Positions 52,681 to 62,228 of a stretch of 64,000 nt of DNA are shown here, piece by piece. The notes under the pieces were generated by a model. The model saw only the letters and a program-made list of their open reading frames with translations, had not been told where the DNA came from and searched no databases. Position 1 is the first letter of the stretch, and each line of letters starts with the position of its first letter. The stretch comes from Bradyrhizobium sp. URHD0069 (GTDB taxonomy: Bacteria > Pseudomonadota > Alphaproteobacteria > Rhizobiales > Xanthobacteraceae): positions 1 through 64,000 of the forward strand of contig NZ_JNIJ01000041.1 in NCBI RefSeq assembly GCF_000701345.1, read 5' to 3'. A program made the translations under genes and the position numbers.

Positions 52681-53773
52681 TGTGTACCGAATTTTCGATT
52701 CGGCGTAGACGCAGCAAGCGGACGGCGTAAGCTCGCATCCTGATGACCGATCTGTTCAAGCTGCTTCTCGGTATCCTGGCGTCGCGCTTCAAGGCGAGAG
52801 CAACGCTGGAAGCGGAAAACCTGGTCCTGCGGCAACAGGTCAATGTGCTTCGCCGGCGAACGCCGAAGCGACCGCACCTCAACAATACCGATCGTTTTCT
52901 ATTTGTTTGGCTCTATCACTGGTTTCCGTCCGTCCTTGAGGTGGTTGCGATTGTCAGGCCGGAGACCGTCATTCGCTGGCACCGTGCTGGGTTTCGGGCG
53001 TATTGGCGCTGGCGATCCCGCAGCCGTGTTGGCAGACCGAAGGTCTCGGCTGAGCTGCGCACGCTCATTGGCGAGATGAGCCGTGCGAACCTACTTTGGG
53101 GCGCGCCGCGTATTCATGGTGAGTTGCTCAAGCTCGGCTTCGAGGTTGCCCAGTCGACGGTCGCGCGGTACATGTGCCGCCACTCGCGGCCACCGTCTCA
53201 GGGCTGGCGGACGTTTCTCAGCAATCACGTCGACGGCATCGCGGCGATCGACCTCTTTGTCCTGCCGACGATCGCATTCCAAGTTCTGTATTGTCTTGTG
53301 ATTGTGCGCCATGGACGACGAGTTTGGGTGTCGTTTGGCGTGACGGCAAACCCAACCGCGGAGTGGATCTCGCGCCAAGTCACCGAGGCGTTCCCGTGGG
53401 ACCACGCGCCGCAAGATCTCATTCGGGATCGAGACACCTCGTATGGTCCAGTCTTCTTGCAACGGATCCGTGCAATGGGCATTCGGGACCGTCCGATCGC
53501 ACCCCGATCGCCCTGGCAAAATGCTTGCGTCGAGAGACTCATCGGCTCGATCCGCCGCGAATGTCTCGACCACATGATCGTGTTTGGCGAAGCGCACCTG
53601 CGCCGGATCCTGCGCGGATATGCCGCCTACTATAATGTGTCGAGGACCCATCGACCTCTGAGCAAGGACGCCCCTCTCCATCGCGCGATTGAGCGCCTCG
53701 GCGCCGTCGTCTCACGACCTGTCCTTGGCGGCCTTCACCATCAATATGGCAGAATCTAATTTTCGGCACACAC
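52681..53773 (+). mobile_element. Complete rve-type IS element
   Basis: Left repeat TGTGTACCGA (52681-52690) and right repeat TTTTCGGCACACA (53761-53773, one mismatch) enclose one intact transposase gene. It is the only complete copy in the window, and its transposase differs clearly from the other copies, so it is a distinct family member. Confidence 0.8.
52743..53759 (+). CDS. Integrase-core IS transposase, intact
   Basis: 338 residues. N-terminal coiled segment (RATLEAENLVLRQQVNVLRR), helix-turn-helix region (RPETVIRWHRAGFRAYWRWR), and rve domain with Asp in AAIDLFVLPTIAF, Asp in IRDRDTSYG and Glu in ECLDHMIVFGEAH, ending GGLHHQYGRI. It starts 62 bp inside the left repeat and ends 14 bp before the right end, leaving no room for another gene. 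Confidence 0.9.
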   Translation: MTDLFKLLLGILASRFKARATLEAENLVLRQQVNVLRRRTPKRPHLNNTDRFLFVWLYHWFPSVLEVVAIVRPETVIRWHRAGFRAYWRWRSRSRVGRPKVSAELRTLIGEMSRANLLWGAPRIHGELLKLGFEVAQSTVARYMCRHSRPPSQGWRTFLSNHVDGIAAIDLFVLPTIAFQVLYCLVIVRHGRRVWVSFGVTANPTAEWISRQVTEAFPWDHAPQDLIRDRDTSYGPVFLQRIRAMGIRDRPIAPRSPWQNACVERLIGSIRRECLDHMIVFGEAHLRRILRGYAAYYNVSRTHRPLSKDAPLHRAIERLGAVVSRPVLGGLHHQYGRI

Positions 53774-53860
53774 AGCCGTCTGTCTAGGTGGTGATAGAAT
53801 TACCCACAGTTCAGACGAACGAACACGCCTCAACCAACCCGCCCGCTTCAAACAGCGTCT

Positions 53861-54147
53861 TTAGCAACCTTCAGGGGTGACGCCTTGACCGACTTGCTTG
53901 CTGGCTGGCTTGGCCGCGAACTCCATAGGCTCTTTCGTGAAAGGATTTACACCGCTGCGGGCTTCAGTAGCAGGCTTGTTCACGACTGACATTTTGACGA
54001 AGCCGGGAATGACGAACTCGCCGGATTCATTCAGCTCCTTATAGCCTACAGTGGCCATCTGCTCGATGACGGCCTTTACGTCTTCCTTGGAAAGCTGCGT
54101 TCCGTCTGCAATTGCATCAATCAACTGATTATGGTCATCTTGGCCAT
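53861..54147 (-). pseudogene. HU-family DNA-binding protein with N-terminal frameshift
   Basis: The body (LIDAIADGTQLSKEDVKAVIEQMA, GEFVIPGFVKMSVV, GVNPFTKEPMEFAAKP) is a clear HU-like protein. The expected start MAKMTxxQ is present at 54147-54130 but in another frame and runs into a TGA; one base seems lost between ACC and CAG. Translation could still begin at the TTG 54124, losing helix 1 of the HU fold. The TKEPMEF arm region is intact. Confidence 0.65.
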
Positions 54148-54714
54148 GATGGATTCCTTTGTGGAGGCTCAGAACAATTTAAAGCCCATGAGCTACGCGG
54201 AGCGCGTCACTCTCTTTAAATGCGGCAAAGCCACGCAGCTCGCTTCTCTTTCATGCCTATGGTCATGACGTCACCGGGCTTAAAACCTATCGAGGCCCAA
54301 AACGCAAGGAGCAGCTCGGCGTTCCATAACTGGCTTCTACTCGCCTACGCTTTCCTTTGATTAAACCGTCGCCCAAATCTCCGCTTCGGACCTAATGGCC
54401 CACAGGCGTGACAATGCAAATTACTACAGCCTTGTGTGATCATTCCTGCATTCATTCGGCTTTCGGAGATTTCAAAATGGCTCTATTCAAACTTCCCCTC
54501 GCGGGCGACGTAGTTCAATGGACAACCCGATCACCTAATTCATGAGCGGCAACCAAATAACAGTGAACGTCTATTTGGGCGGGTCCGGCGCCCCCGAGGT
54601 TGGGCCGAGATTCTCGATCGGATTGGCACCTATGGCCGCCAACTAGGCCAGTCTCCGACGCGATGATTGTGCTGTTGAAGCATTCAATGCTGCGGCCTCG
54701 GCGACTGCACCAAC
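54148..54714. other. Mostly empty stretch
   Basis: 567 bp. The minus strand at about 54222-54330 has an open tail with FWASIGFKPGDVMTIGMKEK, which may be the 3' end of an unknown gene; nothing else could be supported. Confidence 0.3.
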
Positions 54715-55397
54715 ACCAAGTTTCGGGATGCGGTTTTCCGCACAGCTCAAATAGTTTGGGATCTTCAGTTTCAGGGCACGACAGTTTTGTTCTCATGGCC
54801 ATCTCGCGGCGAAATAGCCGATTACATCTATGATCAGAATAGTGCGCTGGGCTCGCGCGCGGCACTCCTCCGCGTAGTGGCCAATCTTCGTAAGGCAGGA
54901 TTTCAACATGTTGACATTCTCGCCCACAGCATGGGCAACTTAATCGCCGTGGACGCGCTATCTAACAGCGCATCAACAAAATCACCTGTTGCAATCGCTC
55001 AACTCAGAATGGCTGCGCCCGACGTTGATCGCGACATGTTCATTCAAGCAATCCCGAGAGTGGCAAAAGTCGCCAAAGGCCTAACACTTTATGCATCGGC
55101 AAATGATAGAGCTCTATGGCTCTCGAAGCGAGTGCCGGAAACATTCCACGCGCAGGTGACGTACCCGCGTCCGGACCGATCGTTATGGCTTCGGTATCCA
55201 CTATCGACGCAAGTGTCATCGGTTACGAGCTGTTCGGGCTCAATCATAGCGCATTCGCCACAACGCGAAATATATATTGAACGATCTCAAAATCCTTCTT
55301 GAAACAGGTGCTAAACCACCAAGGTTAGACGAAATTCGCGCCTTTCCTGAGCCTCCCAAAAAGGCCACCCATTTCCGTTATGCTCCTCAAAATTAAT
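54715..55397 (+). pseudogene. DUF900-type alpha/beta hydrolase, decayed
   Basis: From 54715 the plus strand reads TKFRDAVFRTAQIVWDLQFQ, VLFSWPSRGEIADYIYDQNS and HVDILAHSMGNLIAVDAL, where LAHSMGN is the nucleophile elbow (GxSxG variant with Ser), then LRMAAPDVDRDMFIQAIPRV. A frameshift near 55150 moves the rest to another frame (GDVPASGPIVMASVSTIDAS, YELFGLNHSAFATTRN), and a 2-bp gain in an AT run near 55272 shifts it again before the stop. The N-terminus is missing. Confidence 0.65.
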
Positions 55398-55506
55398 CCG
55401 GGTCCTTACGAGATAGACGCCGCCGCCCACTATCGCTTCGCCTCACACATTTTTGTAGGCGACGCACTAAGGAAATTATGGAGAGACGGCGTCAGCCATC
55501 ATCCCC

Positions 55507-55695
55507 GTGGCCGGTCTGCTGCTTTTGGCTTCCGTGTCACTCTGGTCCGTATTCTTCTCGAAACAGACCGAGATCATGTCCGGCCAGGCGAGGCTTCAGG
55601 AGCAGCTGGAGGCGGCGCGATCGCTGCGCCAGAAGCGGCAATATGATGCGTCACTGAAGGCTTACGATCAGGCTGTTGAGTTGCTCGCAAGGTGA
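55507..55695 (+). CDS. Fragmentary membrane-anchored TPR-like protein
   Basis: 62 residues: one hydrophobic helix (VAGLLLLASVSLWSVFF) followed by a charged helix pair LQEQLEAARSLRQKRQYDASLKAYDQAVELLAR that looks like one TPR unit. It ends at a TGA and is followed by a C13 peptidase relic. It is probably the remnant of a longer protein. Confidence 0.35.
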   Translation: MAGLLLLASVSLWSVFFSKQTEIMSGQARLQEQLEAARSLRQKRQYDASLKAYDQAVELLAR

Positions 55696-55699
55696 GCGT

Positions 55700-56055
55700 G
55701 GCGTCCTTCGGCCTTTCCGGCGATCAATGCGTGTTTAGAAGCGAGGCGACCGGCGCAGCACGGGTGGTAGCGGGCCGTTTCGGGAGCGCCCCGATCAACG
55801 TGCAATACAATTCGAAGAAAGGCGGAGGTGCAACGATTGAAGGCCTGGCCATTCCTTGCAAGCGGCGGCCAGCGGGATGGACGCCGACAACGACATTCTG
55901 TTTTTGATTCTCACCGCGCACGGCTCCCGCGCCGGCCTTGCAGTCAAAGCGGGGCGGCTTACGCAAACGCTCACGCCGTCTAATCTCGCCTACATGCTGG
56001 CGCGGACCGGCATGCGATACAAGGTGGTGGTCATCTCGGCCTGCTATTCCGGGGT
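55700..56055 (+). pseudogene. C13-family (legumain-like) peptidase remnant
   Basis: First frame: SFGLSGDQCVFRSEATGAAR then VVAGRFG, matching the opening of bacterial C13 peptidases. After a frameshift near 55850: DADNDILFLILTAHGSRAGL with the catalytic His, TLTPSNLAYMLARTGMRYKV, and VVISACYSGVF with the catalytic Cys. Homology ends there; the C-terminal part is lost. Confidence 0.6.
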
Positions 56056-56307
56056 CTTTACCGTCATTCCCCGGGCGCGTTCCGACTTGGGACGCTCATC
56101 CGGGAGCTCAGGAGATACGTCCTGCGCCGCTTCAAAACGGCACTTCTGCCGGTTTGGCCGCGTCGCGGGCTTGACTCCTCCATCCGAACTCATTTGAATT
56201 AAGTTGCCGTCGATGGTGACCGCTGCGCCAGATAAGCCGCGTGTAGCCTCCGGTTCTTCGCTTAAATGGCGGCAGCCCCGGGGGTTTTTGTTTTCTGGGA
56301 ACGGCCT

Positions 56308-57189
56308 ATGAGCGACACTTCGGGCTCGCAAAGCGAGATTACGATTGCCTGCATTCAAATGGAGCCGATCGTGGGCGCCAAGCAGGCCAACGTCGCCAAA
56401 AGCTTGGAATGGATCGGACAGGCGGCACTCGACGGCGCCCGCCTGATCGTGCTCCCGGAGCTCGCCAACTCGGGTTACGTTTTTCGTGACCGGGCCGAAG
56501 CTTTCGCGCTCGCCGAGGAAGTGCCCACCGGCGAAACCACTGCCGCCTGGGTCGAGGCAGCCCGCCGCCACGACGTCTATATCGTCGCCGGCATCGCCGA
56601 ACGAGCTGGGACCACACTCTACAATGCTGCAGTCCTGCTCGGGCCGTCGGGCTACATCGGCACCTTCCGCAAAATGCATCTGTGGGCGGCCGAGAATCTG
56701 TTCTTCGAACCAGGTGATCTCGGCTTTCCAGTGTTCAAGACGCCGATCGGCCGCCTCGGCATCGCTATCTGTTACGATAGCTGGTTTCACGAGACTTTTC
56801 GGTTGCAAGCGCTCCAGGGCGCAGACATCGTCTGCGTCCCCACCAACTGGGTGCCAATCCCCGGCCAAGAACCTGGCCGACCCGCGATGGCCAACATCCT
56901 GCACCAGGCGGCGGCCCACACGAACTCCATGTTCATTGCGTGCGCCGACCGAGTTGGCACGGAACGCGAACAGCTTTTTGAAGGCCAGAGCGTCATCGTG
57001 AGCTGCACCGGCTGGTTCGTGGCGGGCCCCGCGAGCCGCGACCGCGAAGAAATCATCTACGGGCGCGTCGATCTGGCGGACGCCCGACGCAAGCGCAACT
57101 GGAACGAATTCAATCAAGTTCTGCGGGATCGCCGCACCGACGTCTATGACGAGATGCTCGGGTCGGAGATCAAGCGGGGCTGGTACTGA
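56308..57189 (+). CDS. Nitrilase-superfamily carbon-nitrogen hydrolase
   Basis: 293 residues. The Glu-Lys-Cys triad is complete: Glu51 (IVLPELANSGY), Lys122 (GTFRKMHLW), Cys155 (GIAICYDSWFHE). The ATG at 56308 was chosen over 56266 because the conserved ITIACIQMEP strand follows shortly. The family hydrolyses nitriles, amides or N-carbamoyl compounds; the CYDSWFHE context is not that of a pure nitrilase (CWE) and fits an amidase or carbamoylase better. A Liv-type ABC transporter follows 185 bp downstream, as in operons for import and hydrolysis of amides. Confidence 0.85.
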   Translation: MSDTSGSQSEITIACIQMEPIVGAKQANVAKSLEWIGQAALDGARLIVLPELANSGYVFRDRAEAFALAEEVPTGETTAAWVEAARRHDVYIVAGIAERAGTTLYNAAVLLGPSGYIGTFRKMHLWAAENLFFEPGDLGFPVFKTPIGRLGIAICYDSWFHETFRLQALQGADIVCVPTNWVPIPGQEPGRPAMANILHQAAAHTNSMFIACADRVGTEREQLFEGQSVIVSCTGWFVAGPASRDREEIIYGRVDLADARRKRNWNEFNQVLRDRRTDVYDEMLGSEIKRGWY

Positions 57190-57374
57190 GCTAGTACTGA
57201 CCGCTTTTCAACGGATTGAGAACGGCAAACGGGAGTTCAACCATTCGCTCAAAGGGAAGCAAGCCTCTTTTGCCAATTCTCCGATCTCGTTCGGGATCGC
57301 GGCTTGCTCATCGTGGCGGTCCGAACGATGGGGGTGGGAAGCGTTGCGTGCCGGGATGGCGGTCAGAGTAGGCT

Positions 57375-59279
57375 ATGGCTCATCATCAGAAGACGGACGT
57401 GCTGATGACAGCGAGCAGGACTCTCGCCGAGCAGATCACTTCTTTCTTGAGGCCGGCCGGTAGGTGGCTGACGATCTTCGGCGCCTCCGTCCTGCTTGTT
57501 GCCTTCCTCCTGGCGAGCCCGATGGTGCTTGGGGAATACGCGCAACAGATTCTCTCGCAGGCATTTTTCTTCGCGATCGCCGCCATCACGGTCGATCTCC
57601 TGTGGGGCTACACTGGTGTCCTGACATTTGGTCAGTCGGCCTTCTTCGGCATCGGGGTCTACACTGTTGCCATTGCCTTGGCGTATTACGTCGACGGGGC
57701 GCTCGCCACCGCAGGAATGATTTTCGCTGCCATGGTCGGCGCGGCCTTGGTTGGAGCTGCCGTGGGTTGGCTTTCTTTTTGGGACCGCGCGTCGCCCATC
57801 TACGTTGCGATCGTCACGCTCGCACTTCCTGTCGTATTCACGCAGATTATCCTGAGTGGGGGAGCCTACACCGGATCAAGCAGCGGGCTGCCGATTCCAG
57901 TGCCGTTCCTCTCCATCACGGAGTGGTACTATATCGCGGGCGGGCTCCTTCTCCTTGTCGCCATAGGCGCGTACGTTTTCGTTTCGAGTGACGCCGGTCG
58001 AGTTCTGGTCGCCATTCGCGAGAACGAGGAGCGTTGCCGCTACCTTGGTCTAAATACCTCGCGCCTGAAGATCCGTCTCATGACCGCATGCAGCGCCATC
58101 GCGGCCCTAGCCGGCGCTTCCTACGTGCTGTTTAGCAGCGTCGCGGCTCACTCGTATGGGGATTTCGTCTTCGGAACCGAACTTGTCGTTTGGACCGCCT
58201 TGGGTGGGCGCGGGACACTTATTGGCCCGATCCTCGGCACGGTGGGGGTCAACTACGTCTCGGCGCTGCTTGGGGGCAACCTGCCATTCATCTGGTTGCT
58301 CTTTGTGGGGTTCGCCTTCGTACTGGTCGTTGTGTATCTCCCTCAGGGACTCGTCCCGGCCATTGGCCAAGGCTTGTCAATGTTGGTCCGCCCCATCAGG
58401 CAACTGCTCAATCGAGGATGGAATGCGGCGGCCGCTGGCGCGCAGCCAGGAGCATGGGCAGCAGGTGCCGCCGTCGCGCTTTCAAGCGCGGCGGACGCTC
58501 TAGGTCAGCGGCGCGGCGTGATTGGCGTGCCGGACGAAGCGCCAGTGCTGGAGCTACACGATGTTGGCATGCAGTATGGAAGCCTCGTGGCGCTCCATGG
58601 AGTCTCCCTCAAGGCATACCGCGGCGAGGTTGTGGGGATTATCGGGCCGAATGGGGCCGGAAAGACGACTCTCCTCCGCTGCATCGCTGATGGCCGAGAG
58701 CGTTCGACAGGCGAAGTGCTGATAAATGGTCACCGCATCGACCGGCTCCCGCCGCAACGCTGCGTGGCCTTTGGCGTTAGTCGGAAGTTCCAAACTCCCA
58801 ACGTATTCGATGCGCTGACGGTCCTGGACTGCCTTCGCGTCGCGCGGTCATATCGAAAGCCTACATCCCCTTGGCGACGGTCACGCACGGTCGAGTTACC
58901 TGAGCCCGCGCTTGAGGCGGTGGAAGTCTCGGGACTGACGACTATGCTCAACGAGCGGGCGGGCCATCTGTCACATGGCGCAAAGCAGGCGTTAGAGCTC
59001 GCTATGGTACTCGCCCAAGAGCCGACCGTGCTGCTCCTCGATGAGCCAACCGCGGGGCTCACACGCGACGAGCGAGCGGCGATCGGGAGCGTGCTGACAG
59101 AGCTGGCCCAGAGCCACCGGCTGTGTATTTTGCTCATCGAGCATGACCTCGACTTTGTGCGCGAAATCAGCACGCGACTGGTCGTCCTCCACATGGGAAA
59201 AGTTCTGCTCGACGGCCCGCTATCGGAGATTGCCGACTCGGACCTCATCCGGTCGATTTACGTCGGAGGAACCGCATGA
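57375..59279 (+). CDS. Liv-type ABC transporter: LivM permease fused to LivG ATPase
   Basis: 634 residues. Residues about 25-340 are a LivM-like permease (LLWGYTGVLTFGQSAFFGIG, RENEERCRYLGLNTSRLKI, LGGRGTLIGPILG). A 40-residue Ala-rich linker leads to an ATPase (about 392-634): Walker A GPNGAGKTT, signature LSHGAKQ (one residue off LSGGxxQ), Walker B VLLLDEPTAGLT and switch His LLIEHDLDFV. The gene overlaps LivF by 4 bp. The start may also be ATG 57405. It imports amino acids, urea or short amides with the next three genes. Confidence 0.92.
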   Translation: MAHHQKTDVLMTASRTLAEQITSFLRPAGRWLTIFGASVLLVAFLLASPMVLGEYAQQILSQAFFFAIAAITVDLLWGYTGVLTFGQSAFFGIGVYTVAIALAYYVDGALATAGMIFAAMVGAALVGAAVGWLSFWDRASPIYVAIVTLALPVVFTQIILSGGAYTGSSSGLPIPVPFLSITEWYYIAGGLLLLVAIGAYVFVSSDAGRVLVAIRENEERCRYLGLNTSRLKIRLMTACSAIAALAGASYVLFSSVAAHSYGDFVFGTELVVWTALGGRGTLIGPILGTVGVNYVSALLGGNLPFIWLLFVGFAFVLVVVYLPQGLVPAIGQGLSMLVRPIRQLLNRGWNAAAAGAQPGAWAAGAAVALSSAADALGQRRGVIGVPDEAPVLELHDVGMQYGSLVALHGVSLKAYRGEVVGIIGPNGAGKTTLLRCIADGRERSTGEVLINGHRIDRLPPQRCVAFGVSRKFQTPNVFDALTVLDCLRVARSYRKPTSPWRRSRTVELPEPALEAVEVSGLTTMLNERAGHLSHGAKQALELAMVLAQEPTVLLLDEPTAGLTRDERAAIGSVLTELAQSHRLCILLIEHDLDFVREISTRLVVLHMGKVLLDGPLSEIADSDLIRSIYVGGTA

Positions 59280-59995
59280 TCGCACCGGTCGCCCCACGCG
59301 GCCTCGCCGTCGGGAGCTTGGAGGGCGGCTACGGCAGCTCTCCGGTGCTCCACGGAGTGACCTTCCACATCGGACCTGGGGAGGTCTTCGGCGTTCTCGG
59401 CAAAAACGGCATGGGCAAAACGACTCTGCTGAAGACCATTATGGGGCTGCTGCCCCCTCGGCGCGGCCAAGTCGAATTGCTTGGTGAAAATGTAACCGGC
59501 TGGCCGCCATACCAGATCACGAGGCTGGGAGTCAGCTACATCCCCCAGGAAAAACCGATTTTTCAGGATCTCTCGGTGGAGGAGAACCTCAGATTAGCGT
59601 TGCGAGAGCCTTCGAGTTTCGACGAGCGATTAACTGCGGTGGCGGCGTGGTTCCCGTTCTTAACTGCGAGACGCCAACAGCGAGCGGGCACGCTTTCCGG
59701 TGGCGAGCAGAAGATGCTCCTGATGGCACGAGCGCTGCTGACGCGGCCACGTCTGGTCCTGATCGACGAGATCACCGAAGGCCTTCAACCCGCAGTGATC
59801 GCACGTCTTCAGGAGATCCTGGCCGAGGAGCGCCGCGCCCGTGGGACGACCATCGTACTCGTAGAGCAAAATGTCGGGTTTGCTTTGGCGCTGGCCGACC
59901 GATACGCGGTCCTGAAGGTTGGAAGGATCGTAGAGACCGGCAATTCGAACGACCACGGGGCGCGGAAAACCATAGAGCGTCACCTTGCGATTTAG
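59276..59995 (+). CDS. Liv-type ABC transporter ATPase (LivF)
   Basis: 239 residues. Walker A GKNGMGKTT, the LivF-specific PYQITRLGVSYIPQEKPIFQDLSVEENL, signature LSGGEQK and Walker B LVLIDEITEGL (with Ile instead of Pro after the Glu). It starts inside the stop of the preceding gene (ATGA) and is followed 62 bp later by the binding protein. Confidence 0.92.
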   Translation: MIAPVAPRGLAVGSLEGGYGSSPVLHGVTFHIGPGEVFGVLGKNGMGKTTLLKTIMGLLPPRRGQVELLGENVTGWPPYQITRLGVSYIPQEKPIFQDLSVEENLRLALREPSSFDERLTAVAAWFPFLTARRQQRAGTLSGGEQKMLLMARALLTRPRLVLIDEITEGLQPAVIARLQEILAEERRARGTTIVLVEQNVGFALALADRYAVLKVGRIVETGNSNDHGARKTIERHLAI

Positions 59996-60057
59996 CTGAA
60001 CGAGACTTGCGTCCCGAACGCTGAATCTTTTTGAACTGGAAGAAGGGAGAAAATCCA

Positions 60058-61224
60058 ATGCGCAAGGTTTATGGGATCCAACTACTCCTCTTGATGCTAT
60101 CGATCCTGGCGGTCGCACCAGTGCGGTCGCAGGAGAAGAAGCCGGTCGTGATTGCCATACCTGTCGGCCTCAGCGGGGTGAACAGCGTTGTCGCGCCGGC
60201 AGTCGTGCAGTCGGCCGAGCTGGCGGCCGATGAGCTGAACGCGAAGGGTGGCATTATCGGCCAGCCGGTAAAGGTTGTTCCTCTTGATGACGAGAGCGGG
60301 CCGGCCGGCGCAGTCAAGGCATTCAACACGGGCATCCGCCAGGACAAGGCGGATGTCATCATCACCATGGAAACGAGTGCGGCTCGCAATGCTGGCGCGC
60401 CCATAGCCGAGCGGGCCAAGGTTCCGTTCATCTACACCTCATTTTACGAGGGCCGGGCGTGCGGCGAATACCTCTTCGTCAATGCCTGGGTCCCTGAGCA
60501 GGTCGTGCCTCCACTCATCAAGTTCATGACCGACGAGAAGAACGCCAAACGGTGGTTCGCGGTGGGGAGTGACTATGCGTTCGGGCGCGGAATGATCGAG
60601 GCTGCAAAAAACACGATCAAGGACATGGGCGGGACGATTCTCGGCGAAGAATACCAACCACTCCAACAGTCGGACTGGACGGCGATCATTAGCAAGATCC
60701 GAGCAGCGAATCCCGACGGCATCATCTACTCCACGTCTGGCGGCGGCCCCAACATTGACTTCCTCAAGCAGCTGAAAGCGGCCGGGCTCACGATGCCGAT
60801 CGGGAGCCTCTCCATTGATGAGCTAACTGCCGAGGCAGGCGGTAACGCGGCCCAGGGCGTGTACTACACGGGGGATTATTTCACGGGCATCGACAATCCC
60901 GAGAACAAACGCTTCCTCGAGGCGATGAAAAAGAAATTCGGAGCCGAGCTGAAGACGCCGAACGCGCTTTCCCAGCAGGAGTACGATGGGGTGCACGCGT
61001 ATGCGATGGCCGTCGAAAAGGCTGGCACCACAAATGCGGATGCCGTTATCAAGGCCCTGCCCACGGTCGCATTCAAGGGGCCGCGTGGGCCCGTTCAGAT
61101 GAACAAACAGCACCACGCTCCGCTCCCGATCTACTTGGCCCAAGTCCAAGCCGACGGCAAGACGAAGGTGCTGAAGGACTTTGGGCTGATCGATCCGGGT
61201 GACCAGTGCCCGAAGCTGAAGTAA
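60058..61224 (+). CDS. Liv-type ABC transporter substrate-binding protein
   Basis: 388 residues. The ATG at 60058 follows AAGGGAGAAAATCC and begins a signal peptide MRKVYGIQLLLLMLSILAVA with cleavage near VRSQE. Mature part: VVIAIPVGLSGVNSVVAPAV, ELAADELNAKGGIIGQPVKVVPLDDES, and GAPIAERAKVPFIYTSFYEG, the Peripla_BP_6 fold. Ligand unknown; the nitrilase-like neighbour suggests an amide or related nitrogen compound. Confidence 0.92.
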   Translation: MRKVYGIQLLLLMLSILAVAPVRSQEKKPVVIAIPVGLSGVNSVVAPAVVQSAELAADELNAKGGIIGQPVKVVPLDDESGPAGAVKAFNTGIRQDKADVIITMETSAARNAGAPIAERAKVPFIYTSFYEGRACGEYLFVNAWVPEQVVPPLIKFMTDEKNAKRWFAVGSDYAFGRGMIEAAKNTIKDMGGTILGEEYQPLQQSDWTAIISKIRAANPDGIIYSTSGGGPNIDFLKQLKAAGLTMPIGSLSIDELTAEAGGNAAQGVYYTGDYFTGIDNPENKRFLEAMKKKFGAELKTPNALSQQEYDGVHAYAMAVEKAGTTNADAVIKALPTVAFKGPRGPVQMNKQHHAPLPIYLAQVQADGKTKVLKDFGLIDPGDQCPKLK

Positions 61225-61267
61225 CGACCCGCTGATACTACGGGGAAGAGGCAGGAGGCTGATCGCC

Positions 61268-62098
61268 ATGTACACGATCGAACTCTTCGACGTCATCACG
61301 ACGGCGGGGATCCTGTATATCGTGGCGCTCGGCCTTCTTATCGTCTACGGTGTCCTGAAGATCATCAACCTCGCACACGGCGCTTTTCTCGCGCTTGGCA
61401 GCTATGCAGCAGTCATTGCCACTTGGCTTGGCTGGAATCCGTGGAGTGCGTTGGTGATCGCTCTGGCGGGCGGCGTCGCGGTCGGAGCGGTGGCCGAGTG
61501 GCGAGTGCTTCGGGGCCTTTACGTCCGGCCGCTCGACACGATCCTCGCGACTTGGGGTCTCAACATCATCATTGTCCAGAGCATTACGGTCTATTTCGGA
61601 CGCGAGATTCAGTTCGCTGAAAGCGCCATCACACAGGCCGTGAGTGTCGGCGGAGTCACATATTCGCTGTATCGTCTCATCCTGCTCCTCATTGCAGTCG
61701 TGCTGGGCGTGCTCGTGTGGCTGGTCATGCGCCGAACCCAGATTGGCATCGTGGCCCAAGCGGTCATCATGAACGAGGAGTTGGCACAGGCGCTCGGCAT
61801 TAACACCCGGCTTGTCCGCTTTGTTACCTTCTGCCTCGGTGCTGGCTTGGCGAGTCTGGCCGGCGCCCTGATCACGCCACTTGTGAGCGTGCATCCGAAC
61901 CTTGGCGTGCCCTGGCTCATCAATGCATTCATGTTAGTGCTGGTCGCCGGGGTGTCGCTCGGCAATCTAGCACTCGCTGCTTTGATCCTTGGTGGCGCTC
62001 AGGTGCTGGTCAGCTCGTACGGTAATCCCGTGCTCGGAAGCCTCACGATCGTCATCCTGGCCGTGATCATCCTTCGATTCCGTACAATCACGACGTGA
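61268..62098 (+). CDS. Liv-type ABC transporter permease (LivH)
   Basis: 276 residues, about eight hydrophobic helices. LLIVYGVLKIINLAHGAFLALGSYAA is the LivH start, and AVIMNEELAQALGINTRLVRFVTFCLGAGLASLAGAL is the cytoplasmic EAA-like loop. ATG at 61268 with GGAGG 14 nt upstream. It is last in the transporter operon. Confidence 0.92.
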   Translation: MYTIELFDVITTAGILYIVALGLLIVYGVLKIINLAHGAFLALGSYAAVIATWLGWNPWSALVIALAGGVAVGAVAEWRVLRGLYVRPLDTILATWGLNIIIVQSITVYFGREIQFAESAITQAVSVGGVTYSLYRLILLLIAVVLGVLVWLVMRRTQIGIVAQAVIMNEELAQALGINTRLVRFVTFCLGAGLASLAGALITPLVSVHPNLGVPWLINAFMLVLVAGVSLGNLALAALILGGAQVLVSSYGNPVLGSLTIVILAVIILRFRTITT

Positions 62099-62207
62099 GC
62101 GGAATGCCCGCACTGGTAACCGCTTAGGCCGGTATGTGATGTGCTTCCAGACTGATGCTCATTCTGCCTATTTCCGCCTAACCGCCCTCGCACAAACAGT
62201 GATTCGC

Positions 62208-62217
62208 GGGGGGGGGG
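62208..62217 (+). repeat. G10 homopolymer beside the IS end
   Basis: Ten consecutive G residues lie 11 bp before the left repeat of the IS copy. Such runs are slippage-prone and rare in this window; it may also be a sequencing uncertainty. Confidence 0.5.
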
Positions 62218-62228
62218 ACCGAATGGTG

